Positions 44,888 to 56,125 of a stretch of DNA of 64,000 nucleotides are shown one piece after another (positions within the stretch are counted from its first letter, which is position 1; each line of letters opens with the position of its first letter). The position numbers were made by a program, and so were the translations under genes. The DNA comes from Chamaelirium japonicum. Its lineage: Eukaryota > Streptophyta > Magnoliopsida > Liliales > Melanthiaceae. Where the stretch lies: the NCBI GenBank assembly GCA_947650365.1, contig OX393552.1:49058999-49122998 (forward strand), written 5' to 3'. The notes beneath the pieces were generated by a model. The model saw nothing but the letters and a program-made list of their open reading frames with translations, searched no databases and was not told the DNA's origin.

Positions 44888-47800
44888 TCGATTAAATCGA
44901 AGAGACTCCTATTGTCTGGACGCTCTTGGAACCATAGACGTCAAAAATAACTAACACCAATACCTTAGCGGCCCTTTTAGTTATTCTGCCTTTTAGATAA
45001 TACTCTTAGGTTAGAAGGATCACCGATAAATCTGTGAACAAAAACTCAGCCTTCTTTTATCTCTGAATTTATCTAAGGCAGAATATCTAAATCAGATGGG
45101 TCATAAATGGGATAGCTTCTCCGAAGGATTTAGATGAATTTTAATTAGACATTGCAGCTGTCATGAAATCTATTTTCGAATTAGGATTAAATACAAAGAG
45201 ATTTTTCTGATCTATTCCTCTAACTATGAAGCTATCATTTCAGTTTAAGATACACACCTACGGTGCTATCTAAAACTAATAACTTTATTTACCAAGGAGG
45301 AAACAAAACTTTATCTCTAAAAAACAAAATCCGTGTTTCGGAAAAAACTAAGATAATCATATCTAACAGCTTCTGCAGTGGCTTATGGCATCAGTACCTA
45401 TGTTAGGATTACTTCACTATAAAGTAGCATTGTGCTTTCCTTGAATCTCTGTAGACCCGAAGTCTACATTTCAAGAAGCATAAGAACTGCTACTAGATAG
45501 TGACTGAACTCCTAACACCCTGAGACCGTAAATAATCTTCAAATATCCCCTATACTTGCCAAAGTGGAAACACTTTCGTCCTTAGCATTACCAGACTTAG
45601 GAGTCCATACCAGTTTCTACACTAGAATAGTTTTCGATCTCTTATAAGTTACTCCCTTTGGTTCTTCTAAAGAAGACCTAAGTTAAGCACTAAAGGCTTT
45701 ACCTTTAATCTTGATCTTATCCTTTGTCTCTTAGAAATCTCCTTAGAAGTTCTGCGTTTATCATCTCTAACTTGTTAAAGCTAAAGTCTCTGATAACGCC
45801 TTCGAAGGTTCCAGACAAGGATGCAAGACAGACGTCTTCCACCACCTCGTCATCTGGCACCATGTCTTTGGAATCTAGTTCGATCTGCAACTCAAAGGTG
45901 TGTTCCCGAACAAGCATACCCACTGACATCTCGGTACCGACAAGTATCTTGGTGGATAAGCGATGAGTCTACCGACTTCGCCTAGCAGATATCTAATGCA
46001 AGTAAAACTTTATTTGAGAAGACCCGACATATTTCTGACTTGCTTCTAAGGAGTTGTCCTCAAGTCTGCTATGACACAGAACTTGCACATCTCCTCAGAC
46101 TTCCGCTAGTCATCATATGCCCTAGGTAGTGCCCTAGTAATATCTGGACCCATTAGGTCTAGTAAAGGGATATTTAGATTACATGCCAATGTACGTTTAC
46201 TACCCTATGCATAAGCTAAAGAAAGCGCTTCTGCTCTACGTAGTTAGAGACCCGATAACTGGTTCTCTTATGGGATAGCAGATAGGGGAACTATATGGTT
46301 GAATAAAAATGAATGCAGGAAAACTTATTTTATGGATTTTTAAAATAAGCTAATTATATCCAAATGTCAGCGCTACCCTCACAGCGAAGACACCTCTATG
46401 GATTAATTTAACCATGTATGTAAGATCTCGGAATCGGCTACACCTGTCCGAGGGGGCAGTGTGCAGGTCTTCCGCTTACACGAGTCATTCCCTTGACCCT
46501 ATCCAAATCTGCCAACTAAGGGCTTTGATGAATCATGGTTATCTTTTGGCCAGTACCACGTGATCACCATTGTCCTTCGCAACAAATACCTAATATGTAC
46601 TTCAGATGCTTAACCACGAGCTTAGGCAATTACGGAACAGAAGTTCTAATGGCCCCCACGAGGGTGAGTAAAAGCCTGAACCCTTGGCGCCGTAATCGCC
46701 ATATCCCGAGGGAGATCACTAAGTTGCTTTGGCATGAAAAAACACAGCTCTCATCCAAGGGGGTTGTTGAGTTATGCCCTCCCACCCGAGCATGAAGTGA
46801 TTAGCCGTGGAGGCCAGAGGATCTATAAAAGTCCTCTCTTGCATCCCTTATTAGATTTGATGGTTATTTTAATGCAAGTATGAGTGTATACTAAGGTCAC
46901 GACAACCTATACACTAGACCCTGGTCATACCGTGCTCCCACTAGTGTTTCAAGCCTTTCGCGAAGCATTAATCGATCTCGGAATATCATAGTCCCTGCCT
47001 CGAGTGGATTTCTCCACTCAAGGGTAACATTACATATCCTAAGAACATCGATGCTCTGCAAATCTAGCTATCACGCTAATGCTCTGGAGCCTAGCCTAAG
47101 GTCAGACTGACAGGAAAGGTCTTCCACTACCATGGCGTCTTGCTTATAAATTTGACGAATGATGTCATAGTAGAATTCCAACTCATTCTAGGTTTTGATA
47201 CTGGCCAAATAGGCACACCTGACTAATCGGGTGTTGACCTAATGGTGGCATAACCAAATGTAAGAAATTTATGCTATCATCAAGGGTCAATTAAATAATA
47301 GGCATCACTAGTGGAATCCTATCCTAATAAGGTCGCTAGGACCAGAGGGGAAAGGGCATCCCTCTAATACAGATAATTAAATTATCACATCGGGGTTCTC
47401 TACAGAAATATAAAGAACAATAGAAAAAAACAACCACACAACTGAATCAAGTTCAGGGTCCAACCCCTGAACCTGACTGACACAGCGTAGGCTCTCTGTC
47501 TCCTTCGCAAGGCTCCTCGATACGGTGCAAGCCTCTGTATACGATCTTCTGACGCTTTCTACCCTTTGCCGTCATCGTGTATGCTTCGCCGGATCGCCAT
47601 CGTCCTCCAAGGTTCCGCTTGTCCTCCTTGTGGGGATCTCCACGGTAAGTCCTTATTTTCAATCTATAACCGAAAAAGTTCTAGTACGCTTCGAGCAAGT
47701 GCTCGCTCGTACATAATTTCCTAGAAAGAAAAGGAAAAACAAGCCTAACAACAAGCCTGGGAATCAAGGGTGGTCAACTTCCACCACTTGCCTGACTATG

Positions 47801-48052
47801 GCTCTAAAACCTATCCACAAACAGAAGAAAATACATCCAGACAATATTCGCTAACACGGGGTCCGACCCCCGGTAGCTAGCATTCACATATCCAGATTAA
47901 TTTAGAAGCGGCGCCCTGCAAGAATGATTCATAGAACACACAGTATATTTTTTATATGTATGATCTACTCGTAGAACCCCGATGGTGGCACATACTATTC
48001 ATGCGCGCACATGACGGTTTCATGAAAAACATGAAACACACACCACTAGCGT
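44888..48052 (-). pseudogene. copia gag and 5' internal region, decayed
   Basis: Contains fragments of a gag-like frame at 45717-45929 (DDEVVEDVCLASLSGTFEGV) and a basic leader frame at 47453-47662. Both have counterparts in the plus-strand copy (60590-60780, 58874-59050). Stops and frame changes are frequent; no CCHC zinc knuckle could be read with confidence. Confidence 0.5.
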
Positions 48053-48064
48053 GCTCTGATACCA
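48053..48064 (-). other. large copia primer-binding site
   Basis: Minus strand TGGTATCAGAGC two bases after the LTR end, complementary to initiator-Met tRNA. Confidence 0.85.
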
Positions 48065-48066
48065 AT

Positions 48067-50388
48067 TGTTGGAAATAATAATCCCTGGTAGAGTCCCGCA
48101 GCGGAAGCAAAGAGAAGGTCCGAGGACCGGGAGTGGTGTGCGTTACATATCAAAATCTTCATTGAAACGATCTACACGTGCGTGTATGAATCTAGCATGG
48201 CAACTATGCGAACCCCTAACGACGATCTAACGCGAAAGAACAATCTAGCATGTATGCATGTTCTATCTATGCTAGATCTACATGTTAGAGATCATACCTA
48301 CGTGCGGATTCTTTCACCGCGACAAGTTTCTTCTTTGTCGATGGAGACGGGCTCGGATCTGCTCAATATAGCTTCGGTGCGAAAGCCATAACGTTCTGCT
48401 CCGAACTCAGATTAGGCTGAAATTTGAACTGCAGGTAGCCAACTTCGAGACACAACGTTTGCAATAAGTTTCACCTCGTTTGGACTTTTGTAGCTCCCGA
48501 AATCACTGAAACAATAATGATTTTCTGTGCAGGTTCTGGACAGCAAAAGATTGCGGGAGATGCCTTCTAGTTCACCCGATCTCACACGATGCATGGCACC
48601 TCGTCGATGGATCTCTGAGTGCCTCCATCCGACGAGCCTTCTCCTTCTACGAAACATCACGTAAGGAAGACGAGTCGCCATCCAATGGCGCAAGCGAGAG
48701 AGAGAGAGAGAGACAAGAGAAGAGAAGAGAAGAGAGGAGAGGGGGCGGCTAGGGTTTCCCCATGCCATGGCCGGCCCCTTGGGGTTGCATCATACATTGG
48801 CCGACCCCCCCTATCCCCTTTTTCCTTATATAGGGTCGGCCTTATTTTTATGGATAAACCTAGTACGGATAGGATTAACTGATTCAAACCTTCTCCCTAT
48901 ATATCTCTTCTTTATCTCTATCTTTTCCTTGGTTTTGAAAACGGTCAAAACTAGCCCATTTTCTGTGCCTCATGACCGGCCATCTCATCGGAGGCAACAA
49001 CCTCCTGAAACCAATAGGGCCGGCCTTGACCAGTCTATCAACACTTAGGGTCGGCCCCCATAGTACATAGTGGCGCATGGTATGATCAAAACGCCCTTAT
49101 ATCACTAGTTGGCCGTTCCTCGTGTATGATACTTTACAAGGCACACATAAGTGAAGTGCACCAGTGATTTCACTATTCTCTGAGGTTCCCGTAGGGTGCC
49201 CCTAGTGAAGTCAACTAGTCAACTCGTAACATGTCCCGGTGCATCGCACCCATGTGGCAAAGTCCACTTATGGTAAGGAATTGCTACATGCGTCTCTGCA
49301 CTAATCTAGGGTTTCCCCTTAGTGCACACACGTAGCTACGCATCTACCGTGCACTAGTGCAAAGCACTCACGGAGTGCATGCTTGGACTTCTCGCTTCCT
49401 CTAACTACGTTATGTGTTTCGAGGAGATGGTATAAGAACCATACATAATGTCGATAAGGTGGAACCTTCAAAGGCTTTCACCTTAGACTCGATCGACACA
49501 CTACCTGAGTGTACCATCGATCCTCTGAGTCTAAGTTAACCTGCATGGCCACCCAGAGTGTGACGCAGGCTGCACACCAATTCTCCCGGACTTACTATGT
49601 TCTCCCTCATACCCTTGCTCTCCGCTTAGTATGGTAAACTCGTTGTCCCTCCATCTGGTGCCATGATGCAACTCGAGCGGTGGAGAATACCATCAGACTC
49701 GAGTGCTCATATGACTCGGTTCCTTCCAGGTTGACCACATACATCGTACCTCCGATTACTCTGACGAGCAATCAGATCCGTCATCAGTCCAACTGATAAC
49801 TACCTGGCCAGGGTTTAATATGATATAGGTAAGACCAAGGAACGTACCTCCCGTTAGGGGTATGGATAGCCTGCAGGAGTGACACGTTGATGCAACGCCA
49901 GCCGGGTAACCCAGTACACCGTAGTTTTGGATTACTGCATCCGGATCCTCACACATTGGTGCGCCAAAGCACCACACAACTGGTTAGTCCACCAGACATG
50001 GCTCCTCAGGGTTTAGGACCGTTTTACCCTAAGCAGAAACACAGTTTAGTGTATCGGTGTTTGCTCACTGATCTCTGCACCGTGTTGGTTCTGTTCGGCC
50101 ACAGACACTGTGCCTGGTAATGATCGTGGTGGAGACACCCACGCTCTATCATCCCAACAGCTTATCCTGATAGGGCGACCAACCCTAATCAGAGCTGCGA
50201 ACGTATTTAGGTTACATGGGACCAGTCCCTTGAGTCTCCTACTCAAGAGGATTACCATGTAGCCATGGCTCTCTGTTCTGTTATCAGAACACGTACTAAG
50301 GTACGTACCAATATGCATTCCTATGCTATCAACCATACATAGATAAACTATAGGTTTTTACGAGCTATAGACCTCACCAATTCTAACA
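48067..50388 (-). mobile_element. large copia 5' LTR
   Basis: 2322 bp, TGTTAG...CCAACA on the minus strand. TATA-like CCTATATAAGG at 48824-48834. Contains the uninterrupted counterpart of the site hit by the solo LTR in the 3' LTR. Confidence 0.88.
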
Positions 50389-50476
50389 GGGGGTCCCACT
50401 ATCATCTCCGTGGACCCCAAGTGGGGCTAGGGGGTCCCACCGTCGGGCGTTAGTTGGATTTTTCACCCATATGCAC

Positions 50477-50660
50477 AACCCAAACCTGTTTACTCACCTG
50501 ACTTTTATGCCGATGCCAGTCATGCGCACGACCTGCATAGGTTGTGTGCATGACTATGGTTGGCCAATTCCTTCTTGCTCCAGGGCTCCGTCTTCTGCTG
50601 TTTCTTCACGTATGAACTTTTGGAGTTGTATGCGATTTATTTGGAGCTACATCTTCAACA
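50477..50660 (-). mobile_element. outer copia 3' LTR, proximal part
   Basis: Resumes the LTR interrupted at 27182 and ends (minus-strand start) at TGTTGAAGATG, 50660. It matches 52640-52821 (CCCGTTTACTC, TTGCCGATGCCAGTC, GGAGTTGTATGCGA). Confidence 0.85.
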
Positions 50661-50782
50661 ATCTCTACCTTGGCTTTATAACAAGACATGAACATTTCCT
50701 TTAACATGAACCCCTTCTCTTGGCATAGTAAATCCATTGCTTGATTGCCGTCGCCGCCTTTGTCCTCGAACCAGAAGCCCAA

Positions 50783-51169
50783 TCAGCGAGCTTGGTGATT
50801 GCCCAAGTCTTTCGACTTAGTCACTAGAACCCACCTCCTGATTATTTTTGCCCCTAAGTGTGCTCTACCTGCACCTTTGTTCTTCATTGAACACCGTGCA
50901 TGTACTGCCGCCCTCCCAGCTAATCGGTATAAGCCTCTGCCCAAGGCCCTCTTCATGATCATAGAAGCTCCATCCCAAGCCTCCACAACTCTACACTGGC
51001 CAATGAAGGTGCATCCAAGGGAATCTAGCCTGGAAAGAGAGACTAGATTACCCCTCCATCCCGGAACATGACAAACATCCTTGAGTGTCCATACTTTTTC
51101 GTCAGACATCTCAAGTCGAATATCCCCGACACCCTTTATCGATATCTTGGAGCGGTCATCAGCCATCAA
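50783..51169 (-). pseudogene. copia protease-side / pre-integrase fragment
   Basis: Minus-strand frame with ISIKGVGDIRLEMSDEKVWT, LKDVCHVPGWRGNLVSLSRL and DSLGC. This is the sequence that follows the protease active site and leads into the gag-pre-integrase domain in copia polyproteins. It ends in unrelated residues. The integrase, reverse transcriptase and RNase H that should follow are deleted. Confidence 0.8.
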
Positions 51170-51419
51170 TTTGCCACCATCGCACTCTGCATACTTGTCG
51201 AATCATGCCTTGTGCGAACAAATATGAAATATGGCCATGTTATCAATTATCTAATTTTTATCTGATATATAATCAGTGGTAGCCATCAGAACATCCCCAC
51301 ATTGGAATCCCTCGATAAGGCATAACCGACGGATCCGTCATCCTTGACTTTAGATGATCCTGAGCATTCTGGTCTTGCTCCATCTTTTCACTTGCACTCC
51401 GATTTGAAGTGCCCATCTT

Positions 51420-52115
51420 CCACGCTTCCAACAAGTGCCTTACTTCTTCTTCTTTTTCGTCCTCGTTACCACCGTTAGCACTTTAGAATGGTTGTCACCA
51501 CTCGCCTCGCTCGTCCCCGTCAAACGAAGCTCGTTTACAAGAAGCGTACCTGTGATATCCTCCAACTTGATGGATTCTTTCTCATAGAGCATCGTGACCT
51601 CCATATGCTTGAAGAATTGGGGCAAAGATATCAGAAGAAGTAGCGTCTTATCCGTTTCCTTCATATCTTCACCGACATTAAGGAGTTCTTTCATCAGTTG
51701 ATTGAAGGTCGAGATACGCTCCGAGATCCTTGTACTTTCCGCCATTTGAAAAATGTAAATCTTCTGCTTTACGTACAATCAGTTCGTGAGCAATCGAGTC
51801 ATGCACATACTTTCCAACTTCTTCCATAATTTTGCCGCGGAGACCTCCCTAGAGACGTTTGCCAACACGACATTCGTGAGACACATCTGAATCATGTTTG
51901 CCACCTTCAAATCAAACTCAATCCAATCATTGTCCGACATCGTGTCTGATTTGACACATTTCAAAGCTTTGTGCAATCCTCCTTGAATCAACGCATCCCT
52001 GACTTGTATTTGTCACAAGCCAAATTTGATTTGGCCATCGAATTTCTCGATCTTGAACCATAAGTTCAATTCTTGAGTCATCATCTCCGAATTCTTCATC
52101 ATCGAACTTGCACCT
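51420..52115 (-). pseudogene. copia gag (outer element)
   Basis: Minus-strand gag of the UBN2/retrotran_gag type. It begins MMTQELNLWFKIEKFDGQIK, then IQVRDALIQGGLHKALK, NVSREVSAAKLWKKLESMCM, KQKIYIFQMAESTRISERIS and LLLLISLPQFFKHMEVTM. Two in-frame TGA codons interrupt it: one where a Trp normally precedes QIQVRD (about 52013), the other after LLTN (about 51776). A lysine-rich end precedes a degenerate zinc-knuckle area. Non-functional relic, but easily recognised. Confidence 0.88.
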
Positions 52116-52132
52116 TCAAATCATGAACAAGA

Positions 52133-52145
52133 TGCTTTGATACTA
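52133..52145 (-). other. outer copia primer-binding site (mutated)
   Basis: Minus strand TTAGTATCAAAGC just inside the LTR, a variant of TGGTATCARAGC. Confidence 0.65.
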
Positions 52146-52148
52146 ATT

Positions 52149-52821
52149 TGTTGTGATCCAAGGTCTTCACACAGTGGAAGGAGCAAGATAAACATGACGT
52201 GCGAGGAACTTCCACGGATAAAAAGATGACTCACTACCACCAAGATGACGAAACAAAAGAGCAAAACAAACAAAGCAATCACACCCGATATCTGACAACG
52301 ATGATCAATGGATTCACTATTGTGAGAATAACTGCGTACAAGATCTTTGCCTCGATCTCCCAATCCCGCACAATACCTGCAAAGAGAAGCCCTCCCACAA
52401 GAGACTAAATACTGTAACCCTCTCACCCCGGAGAAACAACAGAAAACCTTTCCAAAGCCCACAAGCTTCCTTGGATTGCTCTCCCTCTCTCTTGATGATG
52501 ATTACCCTTTCTTGAAGCTTCTCCTGTCTTCTATGTTCGTCCTAGGTCTTTCCTTTTATAGGCATAAATTTGTGTACAACTTGTAGAAGGAATTCCACGA
52601 GAAAACGCAGGCCAAACCGCCACACATACGTGCATCCATATCAAGTTGTGCGCACGATCCAAACCCGTTTACTCGCCCGACTTTTTTGCCGATGCCAGTC
52701 GTTCACACGACTGTGGCTAACGTATTCCTTCTTGCTTTAGGGCTTCGTCTTTTGTCGTTTCTTCACATATAAACCTAAATTTGGAGTTGTATGCGACTTG
52801 TTTGGAGCCACATCTTCAACA
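52149..52821 (-). mobile_element. outer copia 5' LTR
   Basis: 673 bp, minus strand TGTTGAAGATG...CACAACA. TATA-like CCTATAAAAGG at about 52553-52563. Flanked outside by GTAAC. Confidence 0.88.
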
Positions 52822-52826
52822 GTAAC

Positions 52827-53222
52827 CAACCTTCGAGGCTGAAATCCTTCCTTCTTGCACTTTGTAAGTAGTTTGTTCCCTACCCTCCTCTCTCCTCTCC
52901 CTTCTCCCTCCACCTCTGTAACTTATTTATTTATTAGTTTACTGGTTGTGGTCTAGGCCGCTCATTCACTAAGAGGGATTTTTTTTTTTAAAAAACAATT
53001 AATCTCTGATATACTTACAATCATATTCGAAATCGAAGTGGGGAAAAGATTTGGAATAATTACTCTATATCACAAAGTCTGTGACACTACGCCGACTTTC
53101 AAATTCAGTAAAGGTTTGATTGGACAAGGCACCATCATTTGAAGATGAATTAAAGTTTCACCTGAATAAAATTGCAGAACTCCTAAGCCATTTTGTTTTA
53201 GAACACTCACGGTGAGGGAGGC
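52827..53222. other. spacer, no gene seen
   Basis: AT-rich sequence to the right of the outer copia. No feature supported. Confidence 0.5.
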
Positions 53223-53639
53223 TTGGAATGGACCCTAATCGGTTTATTAGAGAAAGAGAACGAAGATTACATACACTCACAAAACAATGGACACTCCAAA
53301 GAGAGGAATGAACAAGGCCCACATTGTCCTTGTCCAACCAGACACAGATCCAGAAAACTCACGAATTACGCTCTCACCAGATGTGCCAACATATGGCAAG
53401 AATAATGGCATCACATATCTGTCGCCATGAGCTGTGGATCCGCCACCGCCTCCAAGACGTCCATAGCGAGGTCATTGAAGGTGGTCTGTCGTGGACACCC
53501 GTCATAGTGCAGATCAATATGTCACCAAATATCAACAACAAATGGGGAATGAAGAAGCAGTTGCTCAGTGGTCTCATGAGCACCCTGGTCACAACAGGGG
53601 ATGTGAAATCCACCACCCCCTGGTGATGTTGACACTACA

Positions 53640-53979
53640 TGTTAACGGATAGTCCCACATCAGTGAGGGAGGCATCCATCACCCGCTTTATATACCCTCT
53701 GTGGACCTCTCCTTACGACCCGGGTTTTGGGGTGTGAGGGTATCCAACATGGTATCAGAGCTGGGTTCACCGTCTCCTGCTTCTGCTCTGGGTGCTCCCA
53801 CCGATCGTGCCTTTCCACGTGTGCTCCGTGTGAGAGGATCCTTGCCACGCTTGCTCCGCGTGAGGGGGAGTGTTAATGGATAGTCCCACATCGGTGAGGG
53901 AGGCACTCATCACTCGCTTAATATACCCGCTGTAGACCTCCCCTTACAACCCGGGTTTTGGAGTGTGAAGGTATCTAAA
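53640..53979 (+). mobile_element. complete TRIM retrotransposon, 340 bp
   Basis: LTR 53640-53749 (110 bp) and LTR 53871-53979 (109 bp) flank a 121-bp interior. The interior opens with TGGTATCAGAGC (53750), the Met-tRNA primer site, and closes with the purine tract GTGAGGGGGAG. The exact 5-bp duplication CTACA lies outside (53635-53639, 53980-53984). LTRs share TAGTCCCACATC and CCCGGGTTTTGG. Non-coding. Same family as the relic in the WRKY intron. Confidence 0.93.
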
Positions 53980-54366
53980 CTACAAATTCACCCGAGTCAA
54001 GATGCGATCATTCAAGGTAATCCATACAAAGATCCTGACCTTGAGAGGGGCCCTGGCCTTCCATAATGAACTCACCACTGGGCAAAACAAGCCGCCGTCA
54101 CTAATTAATTGGTAGAAGGAGCGGACTGTAAAGTTGTCCCTCAGATCCCAATGCCGGCAAGTAGCATCTTTCCCATTCAAAATTGAGAAGTTACAAAGAA
54201 TGGCATATAAATCATCAAGCATAGTCTTTAAGTGTTGCGGAACAACCCACCCTACAGAAAGACACCCGCCAGGTGCTAAGGCCATTGCGGACCTCACATT
54301 GAGACCGAACTGAAGCAAACAGGTTTTAAGCCATCTCAAACAGCTCGCAAAACATAGTCATCAAAG

Positions 54367-54592
54367 CAGGGACGGAACAAGGATTTTATATTGGGAGGGG
54401 CCAAACTATAATAAAATCTTTTTGTGTGTGTGTGTGTGTGTTGGGGGGGGGGGGGGGGGGGCAGTAAAGCATGAATCAAATTTTTTTTGTATGCTAATAT
54501 TCAAGACATTTACTATATGAAATTTAAAAAAAAATAATTGACGGGGGGGGGGGGGCATGGCCCCCCTAGGTCTATACATAGTTCCGTCTCTG
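54367..54592. mobile_element. hAT-like MITE, 226 bp
   Basis: Ends CAGGGACGGAAC (left) and CAGAGACGGAAC (right, read inward), bounded by CATCAAAG (54359-54366) and CATCAGAG (54593-54600), an 8-bp duplication with one mismatch. The interior has GT repeats, a G run of about 20 and another G run near 54544; a GGGGGCATGGCCCCCC palindrome is near the right end. Confidence 0.8.
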
Positions 54593-54862
54593 CATCAGAG
54601 GAAGGTGACCCATCCATACATCCTATCTGAACCTAATCTCTCACCCGAACTGAAGCACCAGCTTGCAGCCACATCGGAAGATAGGAAAGATGCGGCTAAC
54701 ACCCTTTCAGAAGGGAGAAATGCGACCCAGGGATTGGAGTGGTGACCGTCGTATGAATTAGCGTTCCCGCACGATCGAACTCCAACTATCCCTGAGGTTA
54801 TTCAGGGTTAACAAGTTAACATGATGAAATGCGTGATGGCAACTATTCAATGACTTTGAGGA

Positions 54863-55025
54863 TGTTACGAAGAGAGAAGGAGAGAGAATAGGTTTAGGGA
54901 GAAAAACTCCTTGTATTATCTCATCAATCTCATTGTTGTTACATAAGACTACCTCTCTTTATAAAGAGAGAGAATGCACACCATTACATTACCACAAGCG
55001 AGGTGGGACTAATAGAATACTAACA
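54863..55025 (-). mobile_element. candidate short LTR of a copia-like element
   Basis: On the minus strand a 163-bp segment runs TGTTAGTATTC...CTTCGTAACA. It is preceded by a purine-rich TTTGACGGGAGGTATTAG that could be a polypurine tract and contains CTCTTTATAAAGAG, a TATA-like promoter. A primer-site-like TATCAGAGC (minus strand) is at about 55468-55476. No second LTR copy was found, so the call is tentative. Confidence 0.4.
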
Positions 55026-55159
55026 CACTATATCTAATACCTCCCGTCAAACTGATGTAAGGTATAAACCGACATCAGTTTGCTTAATAAAAGAAAGGAA
55101 AAAGAAAAAAAACACATCAAATAACCCATTCTTTTATGCTGTAAAGTAAAGATAGTGTC

Positions 55160-55260
55160 AGGGCGACCTGCAAGCAAGTTGTCCTGGAAACCCGATTGAC
55201 CTGCAAGCAGGACAACCGGAGGAACCCGGCCAACCTGTAAGCAGGTCAACCGGGGGAATA
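55160..55260. repeat. about 33-bp repeat, three imperfect copies
   Basis: ACCTGCAAGCAAGTTGTCC, ACCTGCAAGCAGGACAACCG and ACCTGTAAGCAGGTCAACCG recur at about 33-bp spacing; AAGCAGG/CCTGC words give short inverted repeats. Confidence 0.65.
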
Positions 55261-55519
55261 TGCAATAATCACTAAGGATCAGAGCGGAGGAAGCCGACGG
55301 TGATGGAAGCCGTCAATAAAGGAGGCCGAAAGGAGAGAGATCGGCTAAGAAAAGGTGTGAATATGTGAGACCTCATAGAAGGCAAGCACCCGGCCGAAGC
55401 AAGTACTTGACACCTCTTAGAAGATCTCAATCATCACAGACAAAGAAGAAGGAGAGAACATTGAGTCGTAGCTCTGATAGGATCACATGACCAAGGAAAG
55501 GAAGATGATTCGAAAGCCA

Positions 55520-55935
55520 GTGCAAGAATGACATCCAAAAGTCAGCACAAGACAAGTGTGACCGAAATGAGAGAGGATCCAAAAGTAGGTACAAGACAAG
55601 TGTGGCCAGAATGAGAGAGGATCCAAAAAAGCAGGCACAAGACAAGTGTGACTGGAATGAGAGAGGATCCAAAAGCTGGCACAAGACAAGTGTGATCGGA
55701 ACTAGAGAGGATCCAAAAGCCGGCACAAGACAAGTGTGATCGGAACAAGAAAGGATCTAAATGCAGACACAAGATAAGTTTGACCAGAACTAGCGAGGAT
55801 CCAAAAGCCGGTGCAAGACAAGTGTGACCGGAATAAGAGAGGATCCAAAAGCCGGCACAAGATAAGTGTGACCGGAACAAGAGAGGATCCAAAAACCGGC
55901 ACAAGACAAGTGTGACCGGAACGAGAGAAGATCCA
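55520..55935. repeat. 44-bp tandem repeat, about 9 copies
   Basis: Units of the type GAGGATCCAAAAGCCGGCAC plus AAGACAAGTGTGACCGGAAC repeat with mostly 44-bp spacing (for example 55796, 55840, 55884). The long antisense frames rich in FGSSLVPVTLVLC are repeat by-products. It probably lies in the interior or LTR of the preceding retroelement fragment. Confidence 0.85.
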
Positions 55936-56125
55936 AGGGTCACACGACCAACGAGAAAGAGGATAAAGCCAACCAGCTAAGGAGAGACACCGGAGGGAAA
56001 GAAGCTCGATCAGAAGGAGGGAGAATATCTCGATCGACAAGAGAAGAAGATCTGACAAACCGGTAGAGCACCGAGCACAGGGCACGACCGGTAGAACGCA
56101 AGGCGCAAGGGGGTAGGCCCGTAGG
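55936..56125. other. spacer between the 44-bp array and the second large copia
   Basis: GA-rich sequence ending in GTAGG (56121-56125), the presumed left target-site copy of the next element. Its partner lies beyond the window. Confidence 0.5.

Larger units (their letters stand above)
36234..50388 (-). mobile_element. large Ty1/copia element with 2.3-kb LTRs, inserted in the gypsy LTR
   Basis: 14,155-bp element, TSD GGGGG (36229-36233 and 50389-50393). Minus-strand order is 5' LTR 48067-50388, primer site, decayed gag, integrase, reverse transcriptase, RNase H, polypurine tract, 3' LTR 36234-40526. Integrase lies before reverse transcriptase, which defines copia. Two solo LTRs are nested inside. 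After removing them the LTRs are about 2.32 and 2.33 kb and the interior about 5.4 kb. All genes are broken. A second copy in the opposite orientation begins at 56126. Confidence 0.88.
27183..50471 (-). mobile_element. Ty3/gypsy element (non-autonomous) inserted in the copia 3' LTR
   Basis: Minus-strand element with its 3' LTR at 27183-27845 and its 5' LTR split into 35820-36233 and 50389-50471. The primer site is at 35801-35816 and the polypurine tract at 27846-27860. Flanking CGCAC (27178-27182) and TGCAC (50472-50476) are an imperfect 5-bp duplication. Without nested insertions it is about 8.4 kb. The interior carries a decayed gag and three tandem arrays (185, 40 and 106 bp periods), with no recognisable pol. 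Confidence 0.8.
26663..52821 (-). mobile_element. outer Ty1/copia retrotransposon, deleted, split by nested insertions
   Basis: Outermost element of the nested stack. The 5-bp direct repeat GTAAC lies just outside both ends (26658-26662 and 52822-52826). On the minus strand the 5' LTR is 52149-52821 (673 bp), beginning TGTTGAAGATG and ending CACAACA. The 3' LTR is 26663-27182 continuing at 50477-50660 (about 700 bp) after a gypsy insertion. Its own interior (50661-52148) is only about 1.5 kb and holds gag and a protease-side fragment, without integrase core, reverse transcriptase or RNase H. It therefore could not move without help. Confidence 0.85.
53290..54750 (-). pseudogene. LINE-type reverse transcriptase zinc-binding (zf-RVT) relic
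   Basis: Two minus-strand fragments form one decayed zf-RVT domain. 54339-53980 reads LNGKDATCRHWDLRDNFTV, YQLISDGGLF and LWKARAPLKVRIFVWITLND, ending TRVNL. 53620-53380 continues in shifting frames with CCDQGAHETTEQLLLHSPFV and a final CWHIW. This is the C-terminal zone of plant LINE-like polyproteins. The TRIM at 53640-53979 separates the two halves exactly and a hAT MITE lies upstream. No reverse transcriptase core is visible; the right limit is approximate. Confidence 0.7.

Noticed and set aside
55427..56085. Antisense frames with hydrophobic LVPVTLVLC repeats resembling membrane segments
   Set aside because: Direct translation of the 44-bp tandem repeat; the same peptide appears in rotating frames.
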